Origin: Hemerocallis citrina
Taxonomy: Eukaryota; Streptophyta; Magnoliopsida; Asparagales; Asphodelaceae
Assembly: GCA_017893485.1 (NCBI GenBank)
Contig: CM030365.1
Location: 47,238,458 to 47,302,457 of the forward strand
Reading direction: 5' to 3'
Length of the DNA: 64,000 nucleotides
Shown here: one piece after another, positions 12,276 to 25,036 of the stretch
Position numbering within the stretch: position 1 is the first letter of the stretch
Layout: each line of letters opens with the position of its first letter
Position numbers and translations under genes: made by a program
The notes under the pieces: model-generated
Told to the model about the DNA's origin: nothing
Database searches by the model: none
What the model saw: the letters and a program-made list of their open reading frames with translations, nothing else

Positions 12276-13521
12276 GGAAAACTGCATTTTTTTACAGACT
12301 GCTCTTGCTGTCCAGAATTTTATATTCCAGATTTTCATAGCTTAATTATTCCTATATCGCAATGTTGCATGAATTAATCTATGTATGTTGTATTACATGA
12401 TCCTAATGAGTTATTTTCATCATCCTAATTGTCCTATTTCATGTTACCATCCTATTGTTCCCCTATTGATACTATCATTCACCGAAATGTCCATTAATTG
12501 CATATTGTATTATTGCATTGATAAAATAATTAATAAGCCGGGGTTTAAGGGATTGACTAGAGTAGTTGATGATATAGAGACTGTACTCGGATGATGGCCC
12601 GTGATTAATACCATTATCGTCATCGTGTAAGAAATTACACCATGACCCGTGTTATTACTGTTATCGTCATCATGTAAAAAATTATACCATGGTCCGTGTT
12701 ATTACCGTTATCGTCATCATACCCAGTACACGAACTATAGAATCTACCACTTAAGTCTAAACGAAATTGATTGTATGCATTGAACCTGTAGAATGTGATG
12801 CAGTAGTACATGCATTAGTTAGGATTAAAATGACTAATAGACTTAAGAATTGACACGACACCGACATTGCATATTGTTCATCATTGTTTCTATTGATATC
12901 GAATATTGGCTAAGTGTTATAGTTATTGATCATTGATTACGTTACCTAATATTGCATCATCGTTTATAGCCATTGTACCGATTATCAAGATTACGACTGT
13001 TGTTATTGTCATGTATTATTGATTCCTATTGATCCATTGATTCATTGTTATACCGTTATTCCTATTGTTTCATGCTTTCTCTACTTGTTGTCCATGACTT
13101 GCTCTAAAGACAATTTTTCTTCTCTTTTTAGATGAAGTGTACACAGGTAATGAAGGAGAATTGCGTGCTAGGATTGGAGTCAGACATTCTAAAGACTTAA
13201 TGCTTATTTAATTGCTTATTGCTTTAATCAACTTATTGTATTCAGACTTGTTACTACTGTATCAGGATTTATTATTGTATTGGGCTTATGTCGCGAATTT
13301 TATTATTGTTTAAGATTTTGGATTATTATTGTATTTGGATATTTTTATTGTTTCATTCCAAGTATTATTTTTCATGATATTATTATTATTGTCTGCGCAT
13401 TTGTACTATATTGATTATATTATTGAGTTGATCGGATAAACAGTTTATTGGTAACGTTAGTCCTTCACTGGGCCAATGTCATGTACTCGTATTCTGTATG
13501 TTTGGGAAGCGGGGCGTGACA
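12276..13521 (+). mobile_element. C2: fragment of a C-family LTR
   Basis: From 'ggaaaactgc' to the terminal 'gggaagcggggcgtgaca' this is the reverse complement of the start of the C LTR (50231-51500). Shared blocks include the 'ctgtccagaattttatattcca' region and the 'gataaacag' region next to the end. Only the last ~1.25 kb of the LTR is present. The left edge abuts A1 in mid-LTR and the right edge abuts Tat-1 3' UTR. Confidence 0.75.
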
Positions 13522-13952
13522 TCGATATTTATCCGATTAATTCTTTTATTTTATTTGTTAATTAGAATTAATTATTTGAAATTTGCGAAAAATAATTAAA
13601 AATTCAAGAAAATTAATTAATAATTCTAAAAAATAATTATGTATTCGGGAAAAATATTTCGGAACTCCTGGATAAATAATTATTAATTAGAACAATTGGT
13701 TAATGCTCTTTGAAAATAGATTATTACTTTGCAAAAATTGAATATTTTTTTTGAAAAATAAGTAAAAAATTAGAAAAAATCCAAAAAATTCAGAGAATAT
13801 TTTTAGGCACTTAACAAACACAGATTGGTACCATTACACCTCGAGCAAGATCCGAACTCCCTAAAAAACTGATAAAATTTCGTACGCCATTTAGAACAAT
13901 AAAATTACTCCTCAAAGGTTGTTGAACTCAGTCTTTGGAAGTGGGGGGCTCG
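13522..13952 (+). mobile_element. Tat-1 3' untranslated region and polypurine tract
   Basis: This matches the reverse complement of 56198-56620 in Tat-3: the AT-rich 'ttctaaaaaataattatg' block, 'aggcac', and 'gtctttggaagtggggggct' at the end. The tract 'ggaagtggggggctcg' immediately before LTR 13953 is the polypurine tract priming plus-strand synthesis. Tat-1 lacks the 99-bp array and antisense gene that Tat-3 has; they were never present or were lost in the deletion at 12275. Confidence 0.75.
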
Positions 13953-14557
13953 TGATATGGCCAAAAATGGGACTAAATCGGGACCGTTCAAATCGGGCAC
14001 AAATCTTAAAGCTCTCAGGGGTAAAACAGTAATTTTACCTACAAACGGGTCCGAAATGGAAACTGGGTCTTTCTTCAAAGCCCACTAACCTAAAAAGGAT
14101 TTGCCCTATTGGGTATGGGTAACGACCCGCTACAAACTAATTTAGATATTTAAAGAGTAATTCAAATTCGTGATTATCTCTAAGAGGCAGTTTAAACAGT
14201 CTCTCTTATCATGAAATGAGTTTAAACTCTATATCTTATCCAAAAACACCGGGACATAGAGATAACTGATTATCACTAAACTGTCTCTTAAGGCGACTAT
14301 AAATACCCCTCTCCCCCACCATAAGAAGGTAATCAATCTTTTTCTACATAAAGCTCTTTCATAATCTTCCTGATTACTGATAAGAGCGTCGGAGGGTTCG
14401 TTGGGATCCATCCCGGTGTATCGAACTTTTTTCAGATTCACAGCAGCGGCAAGAAACCAGTCAAATGCCGGTGAAAGTCGACAGGTTTGCTTATTTGTTT
14501 TCCTCGAAGAATCCACAAATTCATCTGTTTGCTCCCACACCAAAATCAGCAGCAACA
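13953..14557 (+). mobile_element. Tat-1 3' LTR (605 bp)
   Basis: It runs from TGATATGGCC to AGCAGCAACA and is homologous in reverse orientation to the Tat-3 LTR at 55625-56197. Shared features are the TATA box in 'gactataaatacccct' (14297-14306) and the 'gagcgtcggagggttcgt' block near 14385. The 5' LTR of Tat-1 is not in the window. Confidence 0.8.
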
Positions 14558-14901
14558 GTATCGAATGTCGGCTCTGATACCATTTTGTAACGTCTCGAAA
14601 CCGGCTCAGATGAGCACACGCCTACGCACTTGTGCACGCGAAAAACAAGTCCTAACAACGGCCCACCACAGGCATGCCTCTAATATACACACTCATATTT
14701 TTCTTAAACACCATCCATGTTGGATTAAGTGCACACACATTCAACTCACTTCCTTCATGACCACACAATCCAATTTTATTTCTATAGGCCCATACACACT
14801 ACCAAATCTATAAGCCAATCTCAATAATTACTAAGCTCCACCATGAAAACTCATCATGAAAGCCTACCTTGCATAATACTCCTCAAATACGGGGTATTAC
14901 A
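14558..14901 (-). mobile_element. E: short LTR (315 bp) with primer site
   Basis: Positions 14587-14901 start TGTAACGTCTCG and end GGGGTATTACA, a complete LTR. Just left, the minus strand reads TGGTATCAGAGC (14572-14583), a perfect tRNA-Met primer site, so this is the 5' LTR of a minus-strand element whose interior is otherwise gone. Tat-1 appears to have inserted into that interior. The LTR is unlike the other families in the window; its superfamily cannot be told. Confidence 0.65.
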
Positions 14902-15513
14902 CGTTTGCTTTGGGCTTACGTCTCCCCATGCACCCATTCATTGAGGAGGTCTTGAACTGAGCGGGGGGTGAACCCGATGCAGTATGGGCGTAACTCCTAG
15001 AAGTAGCTGACTAGCTTTATCATGCTATGCAAGATGAAGAATGTGCTCCCGAAGCTCAAGTACTTTGGCATGTGCTTGGGACTTAGCACTTCCCCTGTGT
15101 ATCAGGGTCAGTGGTATATCTCACCCCGCCACGGGTATTGCATTGTTCACAACCACCCATATTCCATTAATGATTGGAAGGCGAAGTATTTCATCGTCTA
15201 CAGACCCGAGCCTTGAGATATTTCCACCAAGTTTTCGTAGAGTTCCCAAAGAAGACGGGTCTGAGGTCCTCGAAGTTCACTTCGGATGAGGAGGAATTTA
15301 AGAGGATATTCCAGGGGGGCAACAAGATAGACTGGGGGATGATGAATGAGACGAAGCTGGCGGCGTGCGGCCTAAGTCTTTACGTTCCCCATATGCTCTT
15401 AGTTCCTTTTTGTGGTACTCTTTGGCCTTGTTTTAATGTACTTGTTTTCCCTTACAGCTATGAAGGAGGACAGTGCTACCACTACCCAGTGGGTCGAGCG
15501 GGCAAAGAAGAGG
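14902..15513 (+). pseudogene. Tat-2 antisense ORF, N-terminal part (exons 1-2)
   Basis: Broken frames give 'MHPFIEEVL', 'NPMQYG' and 'YSINDWKAKYFIVYR', paralleling 'LHPFVTEVLRRFHVSPVQY' and 'SIKNWRDKYFLIR' in Tat-3 (58450-58720). Both resemble the plant 'putative gypsy type transposon' domain that Tat elements carry on the strand opposite to gag-pol. A likely GT-AG intron spans 15376-15457; exon 2 then opens with ATG at 15460. Stops and frameshifts are present. The gene is cut at 15513 by F2 and resumes at 27902 in the same frame. Confidence 0.7.
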
Positions 15514-16544
15514 TGTAACGACCCATTTTTTTTTTTGTTAAACTTATCCTACTTACTCAAATCTTCATTTCTATCCAATAATATTAATAATTATTTTAAT
15601 AAAAATTTCGGCAGGGTCTCCCCTGAAATATTAGCCCTTTTTACATAAATTCCTTCACGGAATTCTGCCAACAATTACCTTTAACCCAACCCAGACAATA
15701 TATATCAATCCTCCCCATGCCAGTTCAAGCAACAACACACAAGAAATATATATATATGGCTCTAGGGGCATATCTCATCATAATATGCAAGATATAAATT
15801 AAAGATCAAAAATTCGTTTGAATACATAATAGATTTTTATAAAAACCATAGAAAAATCTTCAAAAACCAACACACAAAATCTAATTCTCCACAACGAGGC
15901 GGGTACAGGTTTTAACATACTTATCTCATTACTATATATCACCATCTCATACAGACACATATATAATTTTCCAAAATATACTTTATTACACGAATTCTAT
16001 ACTCAACCCCTATTCATAAAAAAACTTTAACTAATAGAAGTTTAACAATATCTACATATACAAACTTATTAATTCCTGAGAAAATAACACTACAAAACTA
16101 AAGAAGCCACATGTCTCACCAAGCTGCTACTCGATTCCTGCAAAAGGGAAGTCTAGGGACGTCCACCCTCGGGGAAGGACTCCTCTGCCGCCCCCCCCCC
16201 TCCAAACACATCAGGGGTCAGCCGGTGTAAGTATAATCTACTAAGTTAGTTACTAAAATAAATTATATGAAAGGAATTAAAAAACATACGAGCATGAGAA
16301 TAATTAAATTTAACCTGAAATTAAACATAAAAACATAGTAAGGATTGCACAAAGTAATATTTTTAACCTTCAACCAATCTACATATCAACTTCCACTCAC
16401 TCTACCTTGAAGTTGTGCCTCGGCAGATAGTTCCCACCATTTCCATAGAAATAGCGGGCGAGTAGTTCATCGACACAATTCCAAGGCGTATCAAGCTCAT
16501 ATTATATTTCGTTTTTTACTTTAATATCCCTACTCATCTTATAC

Positions 16545-17825
16545 TGTAACACCCCGAATTCCAAATAAGGCTGAATTCAAAGTTCCACAGGATCTTTACA
16601 CTTCACTTCGTGCAATTTTACAAGGAATTTTGAAAAAAATTATGTTACATCAGTCCTTTACATTTAATAACACATCGGAAGGTAAATTGAAGTACAATAA
16701 TGAAAAAAATACAATTGTAACAACTTTAAATAATCATCAGCATCAAATCAACTTTATATCCTCTTGAAAAATCCAAATCCTGCATATAAAACTGTGGGCA
16801 TGTTAGTTGCTTACAACCGACGAAAAATATTATACACGGCCGTCCTCGCTATGCCGAAAGCATAACGATCTTAAATACTTTAACAAAGCACAAACTTGAA
16901 TGTAAAATAAAGTGTTAAAAGTGACTACTCTAAACATGTAAGTGTATGCAATACCTTAATGCCTAATGCAGATATTTTATGCTAAGATGACACTAAAGCA
17001 TACTTGTTCGGATTCTATGCATCCCATACTACATAAGTTTGAGGGCAAGCACCTACGTACTCCACACTAAAGGGTTCGATCCCTCGCCAGGATGACTACC
17101 CAGTAATAAAACAAAGTTTAGACATTCCACGAGTACGGATCCAAGTCCTGTAGTCCACCGCCCGACTATACAGAATCCTCATCGTGCAAACACCCCGTCA
17201 AGTGTCCTTCTAGCCCTGGTATACGTATATATACTGAAGTACGGCAAACTATCTGCCCGACTACGCATAGTCCCAGATTTAAAATAAAAGCTTGTCTCCA
17301 TCAGAGCAACCACCGTCCCGGAATCCACCGCCCAACTGGGTCTATAGTCCTGCAGATCCACCGCTGGACTATATAGAAGCCCTCCACTCACGTTTGCCCA
17401 AGTTTACTACATCTTCACTTAGTGCGTAGTTCTGAAGTTCAAGACATGAATAAATTATCACACCTAGAGTTAGCTTTTCCCCCTATCGGACTTAATCACA
17501 AATACCGAGATAGCTCCATAGCCATATCTCAAACAACTCAATCATTTAATTCAACATTGCCGGTACCCAGGGTCTCACTAAACCTCTAGATCACAACCAT
17601 TCATGTTCTCGAATTCATAGGTACTCATACCCTTCAATAATCATGTATTAAACCTCATTGTATTCGTATCTTCAACTTATTCATAACTTAATCAATGTCT
17701 TATTTTTGCATCATTCATGATATTCAATTCGTTCACTTATCCACAATTCTTTAAAAAGAGAACAACATTTCATTTCATGAACTCATAACACACATTTATC
17801 CACTTCAAATCTAATTAGCAATTTA
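16545..17825 (-). mobile_element. G1 left (3') LTR, truncated
   Basis: This segment parallels 19830-21090 base for base with moderate divergence. The match ends after 'attagcaattta'. About 2.5 kb of the LTR on the promoter side is missing. It contains five copies of a ~20-bp motif of the type 'gaatccaccgcccgactat'. Confidence 0.8.
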
Positions 17826-18482
17826 AAAGAAGACTATTGGATAATAGTTTGAAAAATAAACGAGAATAAAATTTAGTTAAAAGCATAGAAAAATTAATAT
17901 CATAAAATAATTTTTAAGTTAACTATAATAATTATACATACGATTTGAAAATTAAAGATATAAAAGTCATACATTGAAATACTTTCGAATTGTCAAGTAG
18001 AGCAAAAAAAACAACATACAAAATTTTTCTACGTATATAGGCGTAAAAATTGTAGAGTGAGACAACCAATATTATGACATGAAAATTATCAGATAGTTTG
18101 TTGGAATAACAAGACATCATAGTAGTAAAAGTAATAACATATTATTGAAATAGTGCGAAAACTAATCATATAGAAATAACTTACGAATTGAAGAAAAAGT
18201 ATAAATACCAATTTTATTTTTGTTAGGTGAGTAGACACCAAATCTAAAATAAGTTAATAGCAAAATAAAATACGACAAAGCGGTATGAAATACTAAAAGA
18301 TTCAAAATACTAGGAAGAAGATAGTTGATATTAAGTAGTAAATACACAAGTAGGATAGAAATCAGTTTAAACAATATAATGCTAGGTTGTAAAATAGTAT
18401 TAGCTAGTACAAAAATAGAATAGGGTAAGTAAATAATATAGAAAAAGAAGTAGGGGTTATCAAAGTAGAAAATTTCCTTCTA

Positions 18483-18716
18483 GTGTAGGTTCGCCTCGTT
18501 GGTATCCAACTACAGACTTGCCTCCTCGATCTCAAGTTGCAGAATTGCCTCTACGACATCCGATTGCAGTTTGCATTCTGGATATTCGGTTGCAGACTTT
18601 GCATCCTCGACGTCCAGTTGCAATTTCCCTCCATTGACGTCTAGTTGCAGATTTGCCCTCTCTACATCAAGTTGCACCAAAACGGGAGATGAAAAGATGT
18701 AATCTTCCATATACAC
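18483..18716 (-). repeat. 27-bp repeats in a small ORF of G1
   Basis: 'ttgcag' and variants recur every 27 bases (about 18510, 18537, 18564, 18591, 18618, 18645, 18672), so the minus-strand ORF (18510-18716, 68 codons) is a string of 9-residue units such as 'LQLDVNGGK' and 'LQLDVEDAK' after the opening 'MEDYIFSSPVLV'. G2 has the same ORF start and 9-residue units at 30587-30735. The product matches no family I know; it could be a coding minisatellite or a relic of a gag N-terminus. Confidence 0.6.
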
Positions 18717-19814
18717 TTGGATATTGGGTGTTTAATAAAGTATAGTTTTATGTTTGAAATCAATGATATAAAAGTGGATGAAAAAGTTGTAAATGAAGTA
18801 GGAAATTATAACGACAAAATATTAAAATAGATATATAGACTTTAAATATAGGGTATACAAAATTTGTAGTAAGGAAAATGATTTATAACATTAAGACGAA
18901 AATAGTGTAAAGCATATGCACGAGATGAAAACAATAATTATGTAGTTTATGTATTATATTGAGGAAGCATAAAATTACAAAAAATTAATGAGTAGCGATT
19001 AATAATAAAACTGACTATAACAAAACAAATTAGCAAATAATATGTAATAACAATAGTATCGAATGTAGACAATAAAACAAAATGGTATGTCATATTTATA
19101 TAGGTAGAAAATTTCAATCTTGTTAAAAATATACTGAAATATATAAGACACTATAAGGAAATGGAAAAATATAGTATCACGAAATCAAATCATATAGAAT
19201 GAATGTACATAAGCAAAATTTCATATGCAAAATTCAAAATATAATAATAGCTGCAATATTAATTTAATAAGCGGAAATAAAATACTTAAAGTAATAGCAA
19301 TATAAACGGATAAACATAAAGTGACATAAAAACACGAAGGACAAAATTTTAAGATTGAAAGACAGATAAAACAAACTCAAAAGATCAAGACTAAGGAACA
19401 TAGATAAAATAATAGATATTCAAGTGATTTAATAGTATTGAAAAATACTATGATAAAAATTCAGGAAGAAAATTTTGAGAGGGAAGTGTGTCTACGTGTA
19501 AGGTATCATGAATGACAGTTCAAACCAACCACGCTTCCACTGCGCCACTCTGATACCAAGGAAAAATGTGCTTGCATACAATCTCACATCAATGTATACG
19601 AGGAGAGCATCATGAATGAATTTGAATGCATGTTCAATGACTACTTCATTCATAACTCTAGCCAGCCAAAAGGGAAAGGAAAGAGAAAATGTTAGTGTAT
19701 AGAGCAACTCAAATATAAATCACTTATATTTAAATCTCTATAGACTGAACTCACACTTCTAATGTCCACCCTAATGTGTCATTCTTGTAAATTTGTACTA
19801 CTTATTGAAGCATG

Positions 19815-19826
19815 GCTCTGATACCA
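19815..19826 (-). other. Primer binding site of G1 (tRNA-Met)
   Basis: The minus strand reads TGGTATCAGAGC exactly, three bases inside the right LTR edge at 19830. A second 'ggtatcagag' stretch lies about 265 bases further in (near 19549-19562), and G2 has a matching 'ggtatcaaag' at the corresponding place. Confidence 0.9.
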
Positions 19827-19829
19827 CTC

Positions 19830-22632
19830 TATAACACCCTGAATTTCAAATAAGGCTGAATTCGAAGTTCCACGGGAACTTTACACTTCACTTCGTACAA
19901 TTTTACTTGGAATTTTGAAAAACTTTATATTACATCAGAGTCCTTTATATTTAATAACACAGCAGAAGGTAAATTGAAGTACAATAATGAAAAAAATACA
20001 ATTGTAACAACTTTAAATAATCATCAGCATCAAATCAACTTTATATCCTCTTGAAAAATCCAAATCCTGCATATAAAATTGTGGGCACGTCAGTTGCTTA
20101 CAATCGATGAAAAATGTTACACGGCCATCCTCGCTATGCCGAAAGTATAACGATCTTAAATACTTTAACAAACCACACACTTGAATGTAAAATAAATTGT
20201 TAAAAGTGACTACTCTAAACATGTAACTGTATGCAATGCCTTAATGCCTAATGCAGATATTTTATGCTAAGATGACACTAATGCATACTTGTTCGGATTC
20301 TATGCATCTCATACTACATAGGTCCAAGGGCAAGCACCTACGTACTCCACGTTAAAGGGTTCGATTCCTTGCCATGATGACTACCCAATAATAAAACAAA
20401 TTTTAGACATTCCACGAGTACGGATCCCAGTAATGGATTCCACCGCTCGACTATACAGAATCCTCGTCGTGCGAACATCCCGTCAAGTGTCCTTCTAGTC
20501 CTGGTATTCGTATATACACTGGAGGATGGCAAACTATCCGCCCGACTACGCATAGTCTCAGATTTAAAATAAAAGCTCGTCTCCATCGGAGCAACCAGAG
20601 TCCCGGAATCCACTGCCCGACTGGGTCTATAGTCCCGGAGATCCATTGCCCGACTATATCGAAGCCCTCCACTCACGTTTGCCTAATTTTACTACATCTT
20701 CACTTAGTGCTTAGTTCTTAAGTTCAAGACATGAATAAGTTATCACACCTAGAGTTAGCTTTTCCCCCTACCGGACTTAATCACAAATACCGAGATAGCT
20801 TCATAGCCATATCTCAAATAACTCAATTATTTAATTCAACATTTCCGGTACCCGGGGTCTGACTAAATCTCTAGATCACAACCTTTCATGTTCTAGAATT
20901 CATGGGTACTCATACCCTACAATAATCATGTATTAAAACTCATTGTTGTCATATCTTCAACTTATTCATAACTTAATCAATGTCTTATTTTTGCATCATT
21001 CATGATATTCAATTCATTCACTTGTTGACAATTCTTTAAAAAGAGAACAACATTTATACATTTATCCACTTCAAATCCCATTAGCAATTTAATCACATAT
21101 AATATCTTAAACCACATCAAGTATTCGTAATCAACCAAAATAATTATATAATCTCATCAAAGAGAAATCAATAGTATTGCAATATTTTATTCTTCTTCTA
21201 ATCAAAATAAAGGTCATAATCTTAAATAAATATTTTCGAATTCATCAACTCATTTACTATCCCAATTTCACTTTTAATCTCTCACAAAATACTTGAAAAA
21301 TCATGAAAATATTTTTAATAAACTCTAAATCATTTTAGAGGAATATTAGAATTTTTCCCACATTTTTAATTACATTTAAACTCCCATTAAAAACCGAAAA
21401 CATCAAACAAAATTAAATGGAGCCACCGGGTTTCGAACCCAGGCTCCCGCCCAAGCTACAGTGAACGACTTGTGATGCCACCGAAGACCAGGAAGTCCAT
21501 GTGACTTCTCTGTCACAAAGGCATACCGAAAGCCACACATACTGTGTCTCAGTTCTGTGGTTAATTAAAAACCAAAACAAAAAAAGAGGGGTTGTTAAGT
21601 TTTGAACTCAAGACCCCAGACCAACCCGCGCTACAGTGACAGACTTAAGGCACCGCCGATAACCAGTAAGTCCAACCCCAACTACTGTTATGAAATTAAC
21701 ATGCTAAACTTTTGTTCATACCGCACTGTGATTAGTTTATTTTCACAAAACTCGATTATTCAATCGATCTACTCTTTTACTAGACTGTAAATAATTTTTC
21801 CCAGTCTGAGTTTACTTGAAAAACAGTAACCCACGAAATTCAAACTAAAATGTTAAACATATATCTATATTTCGATTTATTTTTCTCTCATTTGCATACT
21901 TAAATTGCATTTCTCCAATTTAAGAAAATATCATATTTGTATCTCTTGCAACCCATTTTAAGAACTCATTTGTATCAATTAAAATTTTACTACATACTTC
22001 TTGAATGCAATGTAAATCTTTAAAACTCTTTCATGCAAGTTATAAAATTCGACATTATCATTCCAACATGTATAAACTAGTATAATTCATGGCAACAATT
22101 CATTTGTTTATTATTTTCTTTCCTCTTTCTAATCATCATGATATCTAGGCATATACTTGAACACAACATTATTTCTACAATTCATAGCACAATCAAAACA
22201 ACATGAGGGTAAACTACAACAATCACATCAATTAAATCTACACTACTAAATGTTAAAATCTAGCATGCTTGTCCTATAATTAGAAAGCATTAAGACCACT
22301 CACCTCTAATGAAGACTTGCAAAATGAAGAGACACAACTCCTAGAAAACTCATAGAGAAACTCTGGTTTTTCTCCTCGGATTCCGCACACCAAGAGAAAC
22401 TCCCCGATCCATTTTCGGCCAATGCAAAAATCTCCTCATCTTCATACATATGTATATATGTGTACATGAATATATACATACATACTAAATGGTTTAATAA
22501 TATATATGTATATATTCATATGTTTGGAGTAGGTGGAGAAAAGCAAAAAGGAGTGTGCTGGGCTTGGTTGGCCTTCGGAAATGCACAAAGGAGGAAGGAA
22601 AGGGAGAAAGGAGAACTATGTGCAGGGATACA

Positions 22633-22698
<66 letters not shown>

Positions 22699-23630
22699 AA
22701 CATAAATGAATGGAGAAGCTCAAGAATTGGCTGGATGGAGATTTGGTTTCGGCAAAGGTGAACGAGTAGAGGATGAGGAGGATGTGTGTTAGGGGGGGTC
22801 ATTATATAAGAGATTATAGGAGTAGTTATTAAAACCACCTCCCCACTTAAACCACTAACTCCACTCCCCCACTCTCCCACTCTCTCCACTCTCCCCTCTC
22901 ATCCAAAAATCGACCTCCTCTCTAGTGTAAACACGTGCACGTGTAGTGCACAAGTGCACACACTTCCTTCAATTAACTATTTTTATTTAAATTAAAACAC
23001 ATGTATATAATATATAAGATGCATATAAAATTAGTTTAATTTAAAAATTATAATTTTTCATGTACAAATAAAATAAACACACACACCACAAAATTTATTT
23101 TGAAAACGAATACGTCCAAATATGTTCGCCGAAAATACATGCTAAAATATCAAAATACGAAATCAACTTTATCAATGGAAAATTATTAAAATATAATCGA
23201 AAATAACATAAGAAAATATATTTATTAGTATATATTTATTCCACGACGTAATTACTACGTACATAGAAAACACGTACATTATACGTATAAAAAAATATTT
23301 TAATCAAAATAGGGGAAAATAAATTTTCGTTTTATAAAATGAATTCGAATACGTAAAATAAATAATTGAAATACATAGAAAATATCAGGTGGACAACAAG
23401 TAATCGATACGTGCATCGATAATACATAAAAAGCACGTAAAAATATCAAGTTTGAAATTTAATATTTGAGTTGACTCAAAATAGGATAAAAATATACAGA
23501 AATACATAAATAGTCGGAAATCAAAATACGTAGTGAAAACACGTTATAAATATTACCTATAATGGTAGAAAATACACGTGCATAACACACGATGGCAAAA
23601 TTGTCATTTCCAATTCTGCGAGGTGTTACA
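19830..23630 (-). mobile_element. G1 right (5') LTR, 3.8 kb
   Basis: It starts TATAACACCCTG (TG mutated to TA) and ends GAGGTGTTACA. It contains the ~20-bp 'gattccaccgcccgacta' motifs, two segments with a tRNA B-box-like 'ggtttcgaacccag'/'ttttgaactcaag' core (about 21425 and 21600), a TA microsatellite (22638-22686) and a palindromic 'acacgtgcacgtgt' at about 22930. No coding sequence is supported. Confidence 0.8.
22638..22700. repeat. (TA)n and (CA)n microsatellite in G1 LTR
   Basis: About 24 TA units are followed by six CA units. The tyrosine-isoleucine ORFs crossing it on both strands are artefacts. Confidence 0.95.
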
Positions 23631-25036
23631 TATACTATATTTATTGTCATTTTGTCTCATAACACCTCATAATACATTATCATTTATTCAATCTTATAAG
23701 ATCTCATAATACATTAGCATTCATTCTCCTTTTATATTACAATTTACTTTCCTTTTTAGTCTTATTTTATCATACCGCTTACTTTAATTCTCATTCTTAT
23801 TTGATCATATATCTTGCTTTATATTTCATTCACATCTCATCATACAACTTATTTCCTTCTCATTCTTATTAGATAGTATATCATACTTTCACATCCATTC
23901 ACATCGCATATTACAACTCACTTTAACTTTCATTCTCATCAGTTAACACACCGCACCCCAAACATAATTTGGTTAATATACACTGCACCCCAAACATAAT
24001 TTGGATAATAATTTACTTTTTGTTCTCATCTTCATATTACAGCTTACTTTACTTTTCATTCTCATTTAACAATACAACTATCATATCTATACTCCATTGA
24101 TCCACCCTGAGAGTTGTGCCTCGGCAGGTAGTTACCACCATTTCCACCGAAATAATGGGCGGGTAGTTCCTCGACACAATTCCAAGGTGTACCAAACTCC
24201 TATTATATCATGCTTTTACTTTAATATCCATTCTCATTACATAATATGACTAATTTAAATTTTCATCACATATTACACCTTATTTTACTTTTAGTTCTCA
24301 TAATACTTCTTACTTTACTTTTCATTCACATGATGCATAACACATTTTCAATACCTTTCATTGGTATTCACATAACACAATTTCTTTACTTATCATATTT
24401 ATTCCCACAACACATTTTCTTTACTTCTCATATTCATTCACATACTTATAACATATTTTCTTCATTTTTCACATTCTTTCACATAGCACAATTTCTTCAC
24501 TATTTATTCACATAATACATAACACACTTTCTTTACTTTTCGTACTTATTCTCATAACCCATTTCTTTATATTATCATTCTCATTTCATGTCATACCCTT
24601 TCTTTACTTTCTCATTCTCATTTCATATGATTTACTTTCTTTAATTTCTCATTTTCTTTTCATATTTACCCATTTTATTAATTTGTCGACCAGTGCCCAC
24701 ATCACCACCAAACTGAAGCTGATAGCTCAATCAAAACACATATCGCTACCCACCAAAGGTCCTACGCGTCTGATCGCTGCCCACCAAGGGTCTTACGCAT
24801 CGCTGCCCACCAAGAGTCTTACGCATCGCTGCCCATCAAGGATCTTAGTCCACACATCGTTGCCCATTAAGGGTCTTATGCAAACACCGCACCCCAAGCC
24901 GATAACTTGGGTATTAGGAGTTTTAGCCCAACCCCCTTGATTCTGTAGGCACTGACAAACAAACATTTACTTTTATAATCATATTCATCTCATCATTTTA
25001 TTCCATCGCATTAATTCATATCATCTCATAATTTTA

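Larger units (their letters stand above)
16545..23630 (-). mobile_element. G1: non-autonomous LTR retrotransposon in F2
   Basis: It runs from TGTAACACCCCG to GAGGTGTTACA with the duplication TATAC on both sides (16540-16544 and 23631-23635). The left LTR copy (16545-17825) matches the first 1.25 kb of the right LTR (19830-23630) and then breaks off. The interior (17826-19829) has a primer site and one small repeat-built ORF but no gag, protease, RT or integrase. Size and content fit a large retrotransposon derivative mobilised in trans. G2 is a second copy. Confidence 0.8.

Noticed and set aside
14572..14606. Target duplication CATTT/CGTTT for LTR E
   Set aside because: The left five bases belong to the primer-site spacer of the E interior, so similarity to the right flank is coincidental.
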